64,000 nucleotides of DNA from Pseudomonadota bacterium (lineage in GTDB: Bacteria > Pseudomonadota > Alphaproteobacteria > Rhizobiales > Rhizobiaceae), in the NCBI GenBank assembly GCA_020161665.1, contig JAIUPA010000006.1:62001-126000 (forward strand). The letters run 5' to 3'. The notes under the pieces were generated by a model. The model was given only the letters and a program-made list of their open reading frames with translations. It ran no database searches and was not told where the DNA came from. Positions 63,922 through 64,000 of the stretch are shown here, one piece after another. The stretch's first letter is position 1. The number at the start of each line of letters is the position of its first letter. Made by a program: the position numbers and the translations under genes.

Positions 63922-64000
63922 CGGGCTTTTGACAGGGCCAGATGCATGCCCCATTCTCGCCCCTAAGGAACCGGCCCTGATTCTGCCGGATTCAACGGGC

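Overview
The window reads as chromosomal DNA of an alphaproteobacterium of the order Hyphomicrobiales (Rhizobiales). It is GC-rich and densely coded. Order-level markers are the cell-cycle response regulator CpdR, an MmgR/suhB-type small RNA, a glgP-glgB-glgC-glgA-pgm-glgX operon, an alanine-racemase-fold ornithine/lysine decarboxylase with a long speF-type leader, a split pntAA-pntAB-pntB transhydrogenase and rhizobial-type small palindromic repeats. I see no transposase, integrase, phage gene, CRISPR array or rRNA. The genus cannot be fixed from the sequence alone.

Layout. 1-8.2 kb: the 5' end of gltB, a threonine aldolase, a BASS-family transporter, an Hsp20 gene with a ROSE-like RNA thermometer, an alpha/beta hydrolase, a HisN-like phosphatase, the MmgR-like sRNA, an N-formylglutamate amidohydrolase, cpdR and tRNA-Val(GAC). 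8.2-17.6 kb: a catabolic island with a complete polyamine-type ABC importer, a cysteine hydrolase, a DeoR regulator, an SDR dehydrogenase, a class-III PLP enzyme of the phospho-lyase type and an APH-fold kinase. Two of its promoters share a 21-bp operator-like motif. 17.8-23.6 kb: a copper/respiratory cluster (SCO1, a Crp/Fnr regulator, two paralogous cysteine-containing small proteins, a 41-residue membrane protein, PCu(A)C and cytochrome c) with an ABC exporter-like protein whose ATPase motifs are all degenerate. 23.9-30.5 kb: three tightly packed genes, transglutaminase-DUF2126, circularly permuted ATP-grasp/alpha-E and a second transglutaminase, which form a poorly understood peptide-ligation-like system.

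30.8-41.9 kb: the six-gene glycogen operon (phosphorylase, branching enzyme, ADP-glucose pyrophosphorylase, synthase, phosphoglucomutase, debranching enzyme), mostly with overlapping or near-touching genes. 42-49 kb: ribosomal protein bS21, a TPR lipoprotein, a palindromic repeat pair, proton-translocating transhydrogenase and a GGDEF-EAL protein with a degenerate GGDEF site. 49.3-55.6 kb: a TRAP transporter whose binding protein is encoded convergently, a gamma-glutamyl-GABA hydrolase-like amidotransferase, and a LacI-regulated 2-hydroxyacid dehydrogenase. 55.7-64 kb: a MarR regulator and a creatininase-family gene separated by a 56-bp tandem repeat, a COG0523 metallochaperone GTPase coupled to a WD40 protein and two small unknown proteins, a GNAT enzyme, the decarboxylase with its leader, and a LysR regulator.

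The least explained features are the transglutaminase/ATP-grasp trio, the kinase/phospho-lyase island with its shared operator, the ATPase-dead ABC protein and several structured RNAs. All function calls come from reading motifs and context; no database search was run.
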